DNA from: Streptomyces vilmorinianum
GTDB taxonomy: Bacteria; Actinomycetota; Actinomycetes; Streptomycetales; Streptomycetaceae
Direction of reading: 5' to 3'
Assembly: GCF_005517195.1 (NCBI RefSeq)
Contig: NZ_CP040244.1
Span: forward strand, 4,544,001-4,608,000
DNA: 64,000 nucleotides
Within the stretch, counting starts at the first letter, position 1. Each line of letters starts with the position of its first letter. The notes under the pieces are model-generated. The model was not told where the DNA came from. It saw nothing but the letters and a program-made list of their open reading frames with translations, and ran no database searches. A program made the translations under genes and the position numbers. Below are positions 43,551 through 51,821 of the stretch, piece by piece.

Positions 43551-43579
43551 GGCCGTCCCGGAGAGCCACCGGGACGGCC
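43551..43579 (+). terminator. Terminator hairpin after gmd
   Basis: GGCCGTCCCGG and CCGGGACGGCC form a perfect 11-bp stem with a 7-nt loop, 20 bp after the stop codon. Confidence 0.75.
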
Positions 43580-43728
43580 GAGCCCCGGGAGCCGCCGGGG
43601 TCGCGGAAGATACCGGATTGGTCAAGTGAGCTTCTCCGCTTGTCACTTCGTCGTACAGTTCGCATTCATCACATGGCAGTTGCACCACTTCACGCCACAT
43701 TGACTGGGCTATTACGCCTGGGGGGAAC

Positions 43729-46452
43729 ATGCGTAGATCCTGGGGGCTGACCGCTGCCCTCGTCCTGACCGTCGCGGCCGGAGCGGGAGGCTCTCTGGCC
43801 CCGTCGGCCGCGGCGCTGACGCCGCCGGTGGCCTTCACCGCGGACGATCTGCCGACCTGGCAGACCAACGGTGTCGTCTGGGCTCTGGCCGAGGCGAACG
43901 ACACCGTGTTCGTGGGCGGCACCTTCTCCGAGCTCCGGCCGCCGGAGGGCGGCGCCGGACTGGCGAAGGCCGCCGTCAACTTCGCGGCGATGGACGCGGC
44001 CACCGGCGCGCCCACCAGCTGCACCCTCTCCTTCACCGTCGGCAGCGGCACCGCGACCGTGCGAGCCCTCGTGGTCTCGCCGGACAAGAAGACGCTGTAC
44101 GCGGGAGGTTACTTCGGTGCCGTCAACGGCACCCCGGTCTCCAGCCTCGCCGCCATCGACATCGCCACCTGCACGCCGAAGGCGGGCTTCACCCCGAGCT
44201 TCCCCGCCACCGTGCGGGCGCTCGCCGTCACCGACACCACCATCTACGCGGCCGGCGACTTCGGGACCGTCGAGGGGCAGACCCGTCAGCGGTTCGCCGC
44301 CGTCACCACCGCCGGCGCCCTGCTGCCGTTCACCGCCAACGCGGACGAGCCGGGCCGGGCCATCGAGGTCACCCCGGACGGACAGCACGTCCTGCTCGGC
44401 GGCGACTTCTTCACCGTCAACGGGGCCAACTCGCACGCGCTCGCCGTGGTCAACGCCACGACCGGCGCCGTGACCAAGGCGTACCCCAACGGCTGGATCC
44501 CGCAGAACTCCGTCGTCAAGGACATCGAGACGGACGCCACGGGCTTCTACACCGGCAACGAGGGCACGGGCGGCGGCGTCTTCGACGGCCGCATCGCCCT
44601 GAACCTCTCCGACTTCGAGCAGCGCTGGCGGGACACCTGCCTGGGCGCCACCCAGGCCGTGCGTTCCTACGAGGGCGTGCTCTACAGCGCCTCGCACGCC
44701 CACGACTGCTCCAGCGTCGGCGAGTTCCCCGACGGGCGCCGCTACCACCTGCTCGCCCAGCCGACGACGTCCGTCGGCAAGCTCGGCTGGTTCCCGGACA
44801 CCAACGACGGTATCGGCGAGGGCATCGGACCGCGCGCCTTCGCCATCTCGGGCACGGGGACGACCAAGTACCTGTGGGTGGGCGGCGAGTTCACCACCAC
44901 CAACGGGGCCCCGGCCCAGGGACTGACGCGCTTCGCCTCCGGCCCCGACACCGGCGCGCCGACCGTGCCCGTGGCGAGCGCCGCTGCCGTCGGCCCGGAC
45001 GCGGTGCAGGTCCGCTGGCGTTCCAGCCTCGACCTGGACGACTCGAAGCTGACGTACAAGGTCTACCGCAACGGCGCCGCCACTCCGGTCGCGACCGTCC
45101 AGGGCGACTCGCTGCACTGGTCGCGCCCCCAGGTCTCCTTCAAGGACACCAACGTGACCCCGGGCCAGACCTACAGCTACCGGGTGACGGCGAGTGACGC
45201 GGACGGCAACACCAGCGCTCTGTCCGCGACCTCGACGGTGACCGTGCCGACCTCGCCCGAGCCGTACGCCTCCCGGGTGATCGCCGACGGCGCCGGGCTG
45301 TACTGGCGCTTCGACGAGTCGACCACGCCGTACGCGGCCGACTCCTCCGACGGCGGCGACAACAGCGGTCTGTACATCAACGCGCCCACGCTGCGCCAGA
45401 CCCCGGGCGCGGTCAGCGGCTCGTCCACGGCCGTCGCGCTCAACGGCACGAACGAGCAGATCCACAGCGACCGCCGTCAGACCGTCACCGGCGCCTTCAC
45501 CATCGAGACGTGGTTCAAGACGACCACGACCCGCGGCGGCAAGCTGATCGGCTTCGGAAGCAACACGACCCGCAACAGCGGCAACTACGACAAGCACCTG
45601 TACATGACGAACACCGGCAACGTGGTGTTCGGCGTGTACACCGGCTCCACCCGGACGCTGACCTCGCTCGGCTCGTACAACAACGGCGCCTGGCACCACG
45701 CGGTCGGCACCCAGGGCCCGGAGGGCATGCGGCTGTACGTCGACGGCAAGCTGGTCGGCTCCAACTCCGTCACCACCAACCAGCAGTACGCCGGCTTCTG
45801 GCATGTCGGAGCGGACAACCTCTCCGGCTGGCCGCTGCGTCCGACGAGTAACTTCTTCGCCGGTCAGCTGGACGAGGCCGCCGTCTACCCGTCGGCGCTC
45901 ACCGGCACGCAGGTCGCCCAGCACTACAGCCTGGCCTCCGCACCGGCCGACTCGGTCACCACCGTCACCGCGACGGAGGACACGTACGCCAACGCGGGTG
46001 CGCCGGGCACCAATTACGGCGCGTCCAGCTCGCTGGCCGTCCGCGGCACGTCCGCGTACGAGTCGTACCTGCGGTTCACGCTGCCGGCCGCCCCGGCCGG
46101 CACGGTCCTCAAGAGCGCCCGGCTCGCGGTGAAGACGAGCACCATGACCGGCGCGGGCTCGGTCGACTCCCAGTCGATCGTCCCGGTCACCGGCGCGTGG
46201 ACCGAGGACGGGCTGACGTACACCAACCGTCCGGCGCTCGGCTCCGAACCGATCGGGACGCTGAGCGGCGCCACGGACGGCTCTGCCGTCTACTCGGCGG
46301 CGCTGGACACCCCGGCGATCTCGGCGGCGCTCGGCGGCTCGTACAGCCTGGCGCTGACCAGCACCGGGACCGACCCGCTGTGGCTCTGGTCGTCCGAGGC
46401 GACGGCCGCGGAGGGTACTCCGCAGCTGGTGCTCACCTTCGGCGCCCCGTAA
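43729..46452 (+). CDS. Large secreted protein: propeller-like, FN3, LamG and DNRLRE domains
   Basis: A 907-residue protein with a Sec signal peptide (cleavage near AAALTPPV, residue 30). Residues about 35-403 contain repeated VGGTF, YAGGYFGAVNG, AAGDFGTVEG and LGGDFFTVNG units, as in Rax2-like delta-60 propellers. A fibronectin type III domain follows (about 404-507), then a LamG/concanavalin domain (about 512-730) and a C-terminal DNRLRE domain (about 735-907, TYANAGAPGTNYGASSSLAV). The last two often serve as sugar binding or surface attachment modules. Expressed from the CCTGGGGGGAAC leader. It may be a structural or binding protein of the extracellular polymer. Confidence 0.85.
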   Translation: MRRSWGLTAALVLTVAAGAGGSLAPSAAALTPPVAFTADDLPTWQTNGVVWALAEANDTVFVGGTFSELRPPEGGAGLAKAAVNFAAMDAATGAPTSCTLSFTVGSGTATVRALVVSPDKKTLYAGGYFGAVNGTPVSSLAAIDIATCTPKAGFTPSFPATVRALAVTDTTIYAAGDFGTVEGQTRQRFAAVTTAGALLPFTANADEPGRAIEVTPDGQHVLLGGDFFTVNGANSHALAVVNATTGAVTKAYPNGWIPQNSVVKDIETDATGFYTGNEGTGGGVFDGRIALNLSDFEQRWRDTCLGATQAVRSYEGVLYSASHAHDCSSVGEFPDGRRYHLLAQPTTSVGKLGWFPDTNDGIGEGIGPRAFAISGTGTTKYLWVGGEFTTTNGAPAQGLTRFASGPDTGAPTVPVASAAAVGPDAVQVRWRSSLDLDDSKLTYKVYRNGAATPVATVQGDSLHWSRPQVSFKDTNVTPGQTYSYRVTASDADGNTSALSATSTVTVPTSPEPYASRVIADGAGLYWRFDESTTPYAADSSDGGDNSGLYINAPTLRQTPGAVSGSSTAVALNGTNEQIHSDRRQTVTGAFTIETWFKTTTTRGGKLIGFGSNTTRNSGNYDKHLYMTNTGNVVFGVYTGSTRTLTSLGSYNNGAWHHAVGTQGPEGMRLYVDGKLVGSNSVTTNQQYAGFWHVGADNLSGWPLRPTSNFFAGQLDEAAVYPSALTGTQVAQHYSLASAPADSVTTVTATEDTYANAGAPGTNYGASSSLAVRGTSAYESYLRFTLPAAPAGTVLKSARLAVKTSTMTGAGSVDSQSIVPVTGAWTEDGLTYTNRPALGSEPIGTLSGATDGSAVYSAALDTPAISAALGGSYSLALTSTGTDPLWLWSSEATAAEGTPQLVLTFGAP

Positions 46453-46474
46453 CGGTCGCCGAGCCTTCCATCAC

Positions 46475-46510
46475 CGGATGCGGGGCCCGGCCTGCCGGGC
46501 CCCGCATCCG
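46475..46510 (+). terminator. Terminator with a perfect 16-bp stem
   Basis: CGGATGCGGGGCCCGG pairs with CCGGGCCCCGCATCCG around CCTG, 22 bp after the stop of the secreted protein gene and 21 bp before the next start. Confidence 0.85.
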
Positions 46511-46531
46511 ACGTACCACGGGAGTTCCCTC

Positions 46532-47209
46532 ATGCGTCGTCCTCTTCACCGGCGCCCCGCAGCGGCGGCGGCCGCGCTCGCCGCGCTGCTGCTCACCCTC
46601 TCCGCATGCTCCTCGGACGGCGCCGACGCGCCGCCGAAGGCCGCCACACCCACGCGGTCGGCGGCCGTGCCCGACCGGCAGGCCGAGGCGGAGCCGGCCG
46701 GCCCCACCCCCTCCGCATCCCGGGGGCCGGTCGTGCCGGACTCCGAACTCCAGCCTGTCACCGGCTCGTTCACGCAGAAGGAGAAGGAGTATCTGAGCGG
46801 CCGGGTGCCGCAGAACACGGACCCGGCGGCCGTGCTCCAGACCGGCCAGGAGTCCTGCCAGCGGCTGGAGCGCACCGCCAAGCGGGACAGGGACGCGGCC
46901 GTCGGGGCGATCGTCGCCGGAGACATCGCGGACGCCGAGGCGGTCGTGACCCATCTCTGCCCGGCGCAGAAGCCGCTGCTCGTGACGGCGAGCACGGGGT
47001 TCCCCGACGGCACGGTCAAGGAGCCGAAGGCCGGGAGCTACCGCGCGCTGACCACGAACCCCGCCTGCGCCTGGCGGGCCGTCGGCGAGGACGGCAAGAT
47101 CCTCGCGTCCGGACCCGCGACCGGGTCCGAAGGGCCCGTCGTGGCGAAGATCCCGGCGGGAGCACGGGAGTTCACCTCCAGCGCCTGCTACGCCTGGCTG
47201 CCCGCGTAG
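46532..47209 (+). CDS. Lipoprotein of unknown function
   Basis: A 225-residue protein with an Arg/Ala-rich signal and the lipobox LTLSAC at about residue 26, followed by a Pro/Ala-rich linker. The folded part has the segment QTGQESCQRLERTAKRDRDA, a later AVVTHLCPAQKPLL and a final beta-rich domain with two further cysteines (NPACAWRA, SSACYAWLP). Four cysteines in the exported part suggest disulfides. GGGAG precedes the ATG. Strong hairpins on both sides make it a single-gene transcript. Confidence 0.8.
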   Translation: MRRPLHRRPAAAAAALAALLLTLSACSSDGADAPPKAATPTRSAAVPDRQAEAEPAGPTPSASRGPVVPDSELQPVTGSFTQKEKEYLSGRVPQNTDPAAVLQTGQESCQRLERTAKRDRDAAVGAIVAGDIADAEAVVTHLCPAQKPLLVTASTGFPDGTVKEPKAGSYRALTTNPACAWRAVGEDGKILASGPATGSEGPVVAKIPAGAREFTSSACYAWLPA

Positions 47210-47220
47210 CACCCGCGCGA

Positions 47221-47268
47221 CACGACGGAGCCCGGTGCGGTCGTCCGACCGCGCCGGGCTCCGTCGTG
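47221..47268. terminator. Bidirectional terminator with a 23-bp stem
   Basis: Arms 47221-47243 and 47246-47268 pair with a single G-T wobble. It separates the convergent lipoprotein and glycosyltransferase genes. Confidence 0.85.
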
Positions 47269-47277
47269 TCGGACCGG

Positions 47278-48405
47278 TCAGACCCCCGCCGCCCGCTCGT
47301 AGACCCCGAGCAGGGTGTCCAGGACCGTCTCCATCGAGAAGGCCTCCGCCGCGAGCTTCCGGGCCGCCACCGACGCGGTGTCGTTCGCGCCCGGCTCCAG
47401 GAGCGCGCGCACGGCCGGGGCGATCCCCGCGGCTTCCGTGATCACCCGTCCCGCGCCGGCCTCCTCGATGTCGTGGGCGAGGCCGTTGGAGGTGGTGACG
47501 ACGGCCGGGGTGCCGACCGAGAGCGACTCCAGGACGGACATGGGGAACGGTTCGTCGACCGACGGCAGGACGTAGACATGCGCCCGGCGCAGCTCCTGGA
47601 GCATCCGCTCGGACGACAGCGGCCCCGGGCGGCTCACCCTGTCGCCGACCCCCAGCTCGGCGACGAGCGCGTCGACCGCGGCCCGCTCTCCCTCGTCGGG
47701 CCCGGCCAGCACGAACGTGGCGTCGGGATGGTGGCGCAGGATCTCCGGGACGGCCGCGACGAAGTCCGTGGGACGCTTACGGGCCTGCAGCCGCGCCGCG
47801 TACAGGATCCGGGGCGGGCCGGCCGGGGCCGGGCGCGGCTCCTGCGCGGGTACGCCGTTGACCAGCCGTACGGCCTGGGTGAGCGGACCGCCGACGACCG
47901 CGTCCAGGTCCTTGCGCTCGCGCCCCGTCAGATACAGCACGGCGGAGGCGCCCCGCAGCACGCGCCGGACCGCGACCGCGTCCAGGACCTTGGCCAGCAG
48001 CTTCTCGCTCGGGTCGACCATGCCGTGCGTCTGGAGCACGAGCGGGCGGCCGGCGCGCAGGGCGGCCAGGGCGACGGGCAGGGTCACCAGGTCGCGGGCG
48101 AGATGGACATGGACGATGTCGGCGTCCCTGACCAGCGCGGACGCGCCCGCGAGCAGCGCGGGCGAGGTGATGCCGCTGAAGCCGAGCGGGAGGATCGAAC
48201 GGGCCCGATAGAGCCGGGCGGGCACGCCGTCCACCTCGGTGGGCAGGGAGCCGCCCTCGAAGCCGTCGCCGAGGGCGGTCAGCCGCACCTGATGGCCTCG
48301 CCCGGCCAGTCCGCGGGAGAGGTTGACGGCCACCCTGACCGGTCCGCCGAAGGCGTGCGTGGGGCTGTGCAGCGTCACCGCGTGCAGGATCCTGAGGCCG
48401 CTCAT
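47278..48405 (-). CDS. Glycosyltransferase family 4
   Basis: A 375-residue GT-B enzyme. The N-terminal acceptor domain starts LRILHAVTLHSPTHAFGGPV; the donor-site motifs VLPSVDEPFPMSVLESLSVGTPAVVTTSNG include the E-x7-E pair. It overlaps the acetyltransferase gene upstream by four bases (ATGA), so the two are coupled. It probably adds one sugar of the repeat unit. Confidence 0.9.
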   Translation of the reverse strand: MSGLRILHAVTLHSPTHAFGGPVRVAVNLSRGLAGRGHQVRLTALGDGFEGGSLPTEVDGVPARLYRARSILPLGFSGITSPALLAGASALVRDADIVHVHLARDLVTLPVALAALRAGRPLVLQTHGMVDPSEKLLAKVLDAVAVRRVLRGASAVLYLTGRERKDLDAVVGGPLTQAVRLVNGVPAQEPRPAPAGPPRILYAARLQARKRPTDFVAAVPEILRHHPDATFVLAGPDEGERAAVDALVAELGVGDRVSRPGPLSSERMLQELRRAHVYVLPSVDEPFPMSVLESLSVGTPAVVTTSNGLAHDIEEAGAGRVITEAAGIAPAVRALLEPGANDTASVAARKLAAEAFSMETVLDTLLGVYERAAGV

Positions 48406-48938
48406 GCCGGCACCGGGACGGGCCGGCGGCCCTCGGCCGTGTGCAGGGTGAGCTCGGGCAGGTCCTTGTGGAGCGTCGTACCGGCGGCGACGACCGCGTG
48501 GCGGCCGACGGTGACACCGGCGAGGACGGTGGCGCGGGCCGCGACCCAGGCGCCGTCCTCGACGGTGATCGGGGCGTTGCGGTAGCGGAAGTCGGCGGCC
48601 CGGTGGTCGTGACCGCCGGTGCACAGCAGCGCCTCCTGGGAGACGCAGACATGGGCGCCGAGGGTGACGGGCTCCAGATTGAGCAGCCAGGCGCCCTCGC
48701 CGATCCAGGTGTGGTCGCCGACGGTCAGCTTCCACGGCCACAGGATCCTGACCCGGTGCCGTATGAGCACGCCCTCGCCTATGGTCGCGCCGAAGGCCCG
48801 CAGCAGGGCGACCCGCAGCCGGGCCGGGCAGAACCACGCCATGAAGAGCGTGTTCATCACCGCGAACCAGAGCGCCTGCACGAGCCTGCCGCGGCCCTTG
48901 TCGTAACCGGCCAGCGTGAAGGCCGGGAGATTCCGCAT
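48402..48938 (-). CDS. WcaF-like O-acetyltransferase (hexapeptide repeat)
   Basis: A 178-residue left-handed beta-helix acyltransferase of the colanic-acid WcaF type (RVRILWPWKLTVGDHTWIGEGAWLLNLE, then CTGGHDHRAADF with the catalytic His region). It has the normal length. It is the first gene of a two-gene unit with the downstream glycosyltransferase and probably acetylates the polymer. Confidence 0.9.
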   Translation of the reverse strand: MRNLPAFTLAGYDKGRGRLVQALWFAVMNTLFMAWFCPARLRVALLRAFGATIGEGVLIRHRVRILWPWKLTVGDHTWIGEGAWLLNLEPVTLGAHVCVSQEALLCTGGHDHRAADFRYRNAPITVEDGAWVAARATVLAGVTVGRHAVVAAGTTLHKDLPELTLHTAEGRRPVPVPA

Positions 48939-49098
48939 GAGTTCACCCCCACCGGCGCCTCCCCAGGCGCCTGGCGTTCAGACTAACGGTTGACACGAGG
49001 TGACAGGGGGGCGTCGGTAGACTGCCGCGAAGTGATGTTCCGGGGTGGGGACTTCGACGGCTGGGGACGCCCGGGACTCCAGTCTTCCAGGGGGCGCG

Positions 49099-50604
49099 AT
49101 GACGACCGATGTACGGGATACGGCGGCGCCACCGCGCCCGGATCCCACCGCGCCCGCACCGCTGCTCCTCGCGCCCGCGGTGTCCCCGCGCACCCTGCTC
49201 TCGCGGGCCCTGTCGATCCCGCTGGTGCTCGGCTTCACGGTGTTCCTGCCGCTGCTCGTGGCGATCCAGCCGGGCGCGGGCGTGCACGACGCCGCGTACT
49301 ACCTCCAGATCGCGCTGACCATGTACGCCGGGGCGCGGCTTTCGGCCATGATCCTGACCAGCCGGCGCAAGCTGCTCCAGGGCTCGTTCTGGCTCTTCGT
49401 CTACATGGCGATGGGGGTGGCGCCGCTCGCCCAGGCCGTCCTCGGCCGGGTGCCGACGCCGGTCGTGGGGCCGCGCTCCGATCTGACGACGGCGGTGGCC
49501 CTGGTCCTGGTCGGCTGCGCCGCGTTCGACCTGGGGTCGCTGCTGGCCCGCGGCCGTCCGGGGGGCTCCGGGCGAGGCGAGGAGCGCCCGGCGCTGGTGC
49601 ACCGGCGGAGGCTGTACCTGCTGGTGCTGCTCGCCTTCGCGTGCAGCGGTCTGTTCGTGGTCAAGCTCGGCGGTCCCGCGGTGTTCTTCTCCAGCCGTCA
49701 GGAGATCATCGCCGGGATCGAGGAGGCGGGCGTCTCGCAGGCCGACTCGCAGGCCGGGCAGGCGTTCCTGCGCGGCTTCGGCACGGTCCCGGCGCTCTTC
49801 GCGCTGCTGGTGTACAGCCGCTGGCTGGTGACCTCGCGACGGGCCCGGCGCCGCCCCATCGTGATCGCCGTCTTCCTGGGGCTCGTGCTGCTCAACTGCG
49901 TGGTGAACAACCCGATATCGAACCCCCGGTACTGGTTCCTCACGGTGATGTTCTCGCTGCTGTTCACGGTGTTCCCGGTGAGCGCCGCGATGTACCGGTC
50001 GGCGCTGAGTCTGGGGGTGGTGATGGCGTTGATCGTCTTCCCGTTCTCCGACCGCTTCCGGTACGACGAGAAGAACTACCGCCCGGTCGAGACGACGTCG
50101 GTCCTGGAGCCGCTGGCGCTCAAGGACTACGACCAGGTCGGCATGTTCGCCAACACCATCACGCTCGTGAACTCGGGCAGCCGGCACCGCTACGGCCGTC
50201 AGCTGGCCGGGTCCGTGCTCTTCGCGGTGCCCCGTTCGGTGTGGCCGGGCAAGCCGCGCGACACGGGGGTGATGGTCGGCCAGTGGATGGGGACGGTGAA
50301 CACCAACCTCTCCTCGCCGGTCTGGGCCGAGCTCTGGATCGACTTCGGGGCCGTGGGCATGGGCGCCGGAATGATGGGGATGGGCTACGCGGCCGCGCGG
50401 GTCGACGGCAGATTCGCCCGCCGGGGCACCCGCAGGGCGCCGCCGGGCAGTCTGATCTCGCTGGTGGTGCCGCTGGTGGCGGGCTACTCCTTCATCCTGC
50501 TGCGCGGCCCGCTGCTCCAGGCCTCGGGCCGGGTCGCGATCGCGCTGATCTGCATCGCCCTGGTCACCACCTGGCGTCAGGACGAGGGCGCGGTGCTGCG
50601 CTGA
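49099..50604 (+). CDS. Wzy-like polysaccharide polymerase
   Basis: A 501-residue membrane protein with about 11 hydrophobic segments and a long outer loop (about 310-400, with EKNYRPVETTSVLEPL and SVWPGKPRDTGVMVGQWMG). This layout fits O-antigen/EPS polymerases of the OpgC/Wzy type. Its last 28 bases overlap the convergent flippase gene. Substrate is the lipid-linked repeat unit by context. Confidence 0.8.
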   Translation: MTTDVRDTAAPPRPDPTAPAPLLLAPAVSPRTLLSRALSIPLVLGFTVFLPLLVAIQPGAGVHDAAYYLQIALTMYAGARLSAMILTSRRKLLQGSFWLFVYMAMGVAPLAQAVLGRVPTPVVGPRSDLTTAVALVLVGCAAFDLGSLLARGRPGGSGRGEERPALVHRRRLYLLVLLAFACSGLFVVKLGGPAVFFSSRQEIIAGIEEAGVSQADSQAGQAFLRGFGTVPALFALLVYSRWLVTSRRARRRPIVIAVFLGLVLLNCVVNNPISNPRYWFLTVMFSLLFTVFPVSAAMYRSALSLGVVMALIVFPFSDRFRYDEKNYRPVETTSVLEPLALKDYDQVGMFANTITLVNSGSRHRYGRQLAGSVLFAVPRSVWPGKPRDTGVMVGQWMGTVNTNLSSPVWAELWIDFGAVGMGAGMMGMGYAAARVDGRFARRGTRRAPPGSLISLVVPLVAGYSFILLRGPLLQASGRVAIALICIALVTTWRQDEGAVLR

Positions 50605-51821
50605 CCGTCCTGCCTCGGCGTGGTGGGCTGGGGGCGGGTGCGGGCCACACGGGTCCAGGCGGCGACGGCCTTCAGCGCGGAGCCGGCGGCCAGGCCCCAG
50701 GCGACGCCGACGGCGCCACCGAGGAGATAACCGCCACCGAGCATGAGGGCGACCGAGAGCAGCGAGAAGACCACCTGCACGGAGAGCGTGGCGCGCGGCC
50801 TGAGGACGCGCAGGGTGACCAGGGCGCAGGTGCCCGCCGCCATCACCGCGTACTGGCTGCCGGTGGCGGGCAGCAGCTCGGCGGCGGACTGCCAGGTGGC
50901 GCCCAGGAGTTGGCGGCCCACGTGGTCCGGCAGGGCGTACAGGACAGCGGCCCAGCCGAGCGCGACGAGGGCGAGGACGGCGGCGAGCAGGGCGGCGGCC
51001 CGTACGGTGGCGCGGCGGGAGCCGGCCCTGCCGAGCAGCGGCGGGCCGAACGCGTTGACCGAGGTGAGGAGTGTGTTGAGCGGGCCGAAGAGGGTGGTCG
51101 CGCCGCGCAGCGCGCCGACGACGAGGGGGCTCGCGAGGAGGCCGAGCGCGAGGACGGCGAGCTGGCTGGAGGCGTTGCCGACGGCGAACTCGACGGCGAA
51201 GCGCCGGCCGAGGTGGCCCTTGCGCAGATAGCGGCGAGGGGTGCCCGGCCGGTTGCGCACGAACGGGTACAGCAGGGCGAGCCCGAGGAGGGCGGCGGGC
51301 AGCGCCGACAGGCCCCACACGAGGACGAGCCGGGCCGGTGAGCTGCCGTGCGGCTGGAGCAGCAGCGCCGGCACGGCGCCGGCGAGCCGGAGCAGGTCGG
51401 CGGCGAGCGCCCGGTGGGGCTGCCGCAGCGCGGAGAAGGCGTAGCGCAGGCCGTCCTGGACGAGGACGACCGGGAGGACGGCGCCGAGGGCGAGCACCGC
51501 GAGTCCGGCGGCACCGCCGATGACGGCGCCGGCGGCGAGCAGCAGCACCCCGGCGGCCGCCGAGGCGGCGGCGGTGAAGGTGACGGCGGACCGGGCGGCC
51601 GCGCCGACCTCGTGCTCCTCGCCCTTCTCCAGGACGACGCTCTGCCCGACGTACGCGGCGCTCAGGCCGAGGAGCACGGTGAAGACGATGTACACCATGG
51701 AGAAGGCGGCGAAGCCGTCCGCGCTGGACGTCCTCGCGGCGATCACCAGGACGGCGATGTTGGTGAGGCTGGACGCCGCCTGGTCCAGGACCGAGGCGGC
51801 GACCGCGGCGGCACGTCTCAA
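50577..51821 (-). CDS. Wzx-like polysaccharide flippase
   Basis: A 414-residue membrane protein with about 12 hydrophobic segments, of the MATE-like polysaccharide exporter type (N-terminal ASSLTNIAVLVIAARTSSADGF and the later ATTLFGPLNTLLTSVNAFG). It overlaps the Wzz-like gene upstream by four bases, and the three genes starting at 54834 on this strand form one unit. It would move the lipid-linked unit across the membrane. Confidence 0.85.
   Translation of the reverse strand: MRRAAAVAASVLDQAASSLTNIAVLVIAARTSSADGFAAFSMVYIVFTVLLGLSAAYVGQSVVLEKGEEHEVGAAARSAVTFTAAASAAAGVLLLAAGAVIGGAAGLAVLALGAVLPVVLVQDGLRYAFSALRQPHRALAADLLRLAGAVPALLLQPHGSSPARLVLVWGLSALPAALLGLALLYPFVRNRPGTPRRYLRKGHLGRRFAVEFAVGNASSQLAVLALGLLASPLVVGALRGATTLFGPLNTLLTSVNAFGPPLLGRAGSRRATVRAAALLAAVLALVALGWAAVLYALPDHVGRQLLGATWQSAAELLPATGSQYAVMAAGTCALVTLRVLRPRATLSVQVVFSLLSVALMLGGGYLLGGAVGVAWGLAAGSALKAVAAWTRVARTRPQPTTPRQDGQRSTAPSS

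Noticed and set aside
48990..51341. A 783-codon plus-strand frame and a 1041-codon minus-strand frame covering 48.9-52.1 kb
   Set aside because: Both are out of frame with the Wzy, Wzx and Wzz-like genes, lack hydrophobic periodicity and are Arg/Pro- or Gly/Glu-rich throughout.
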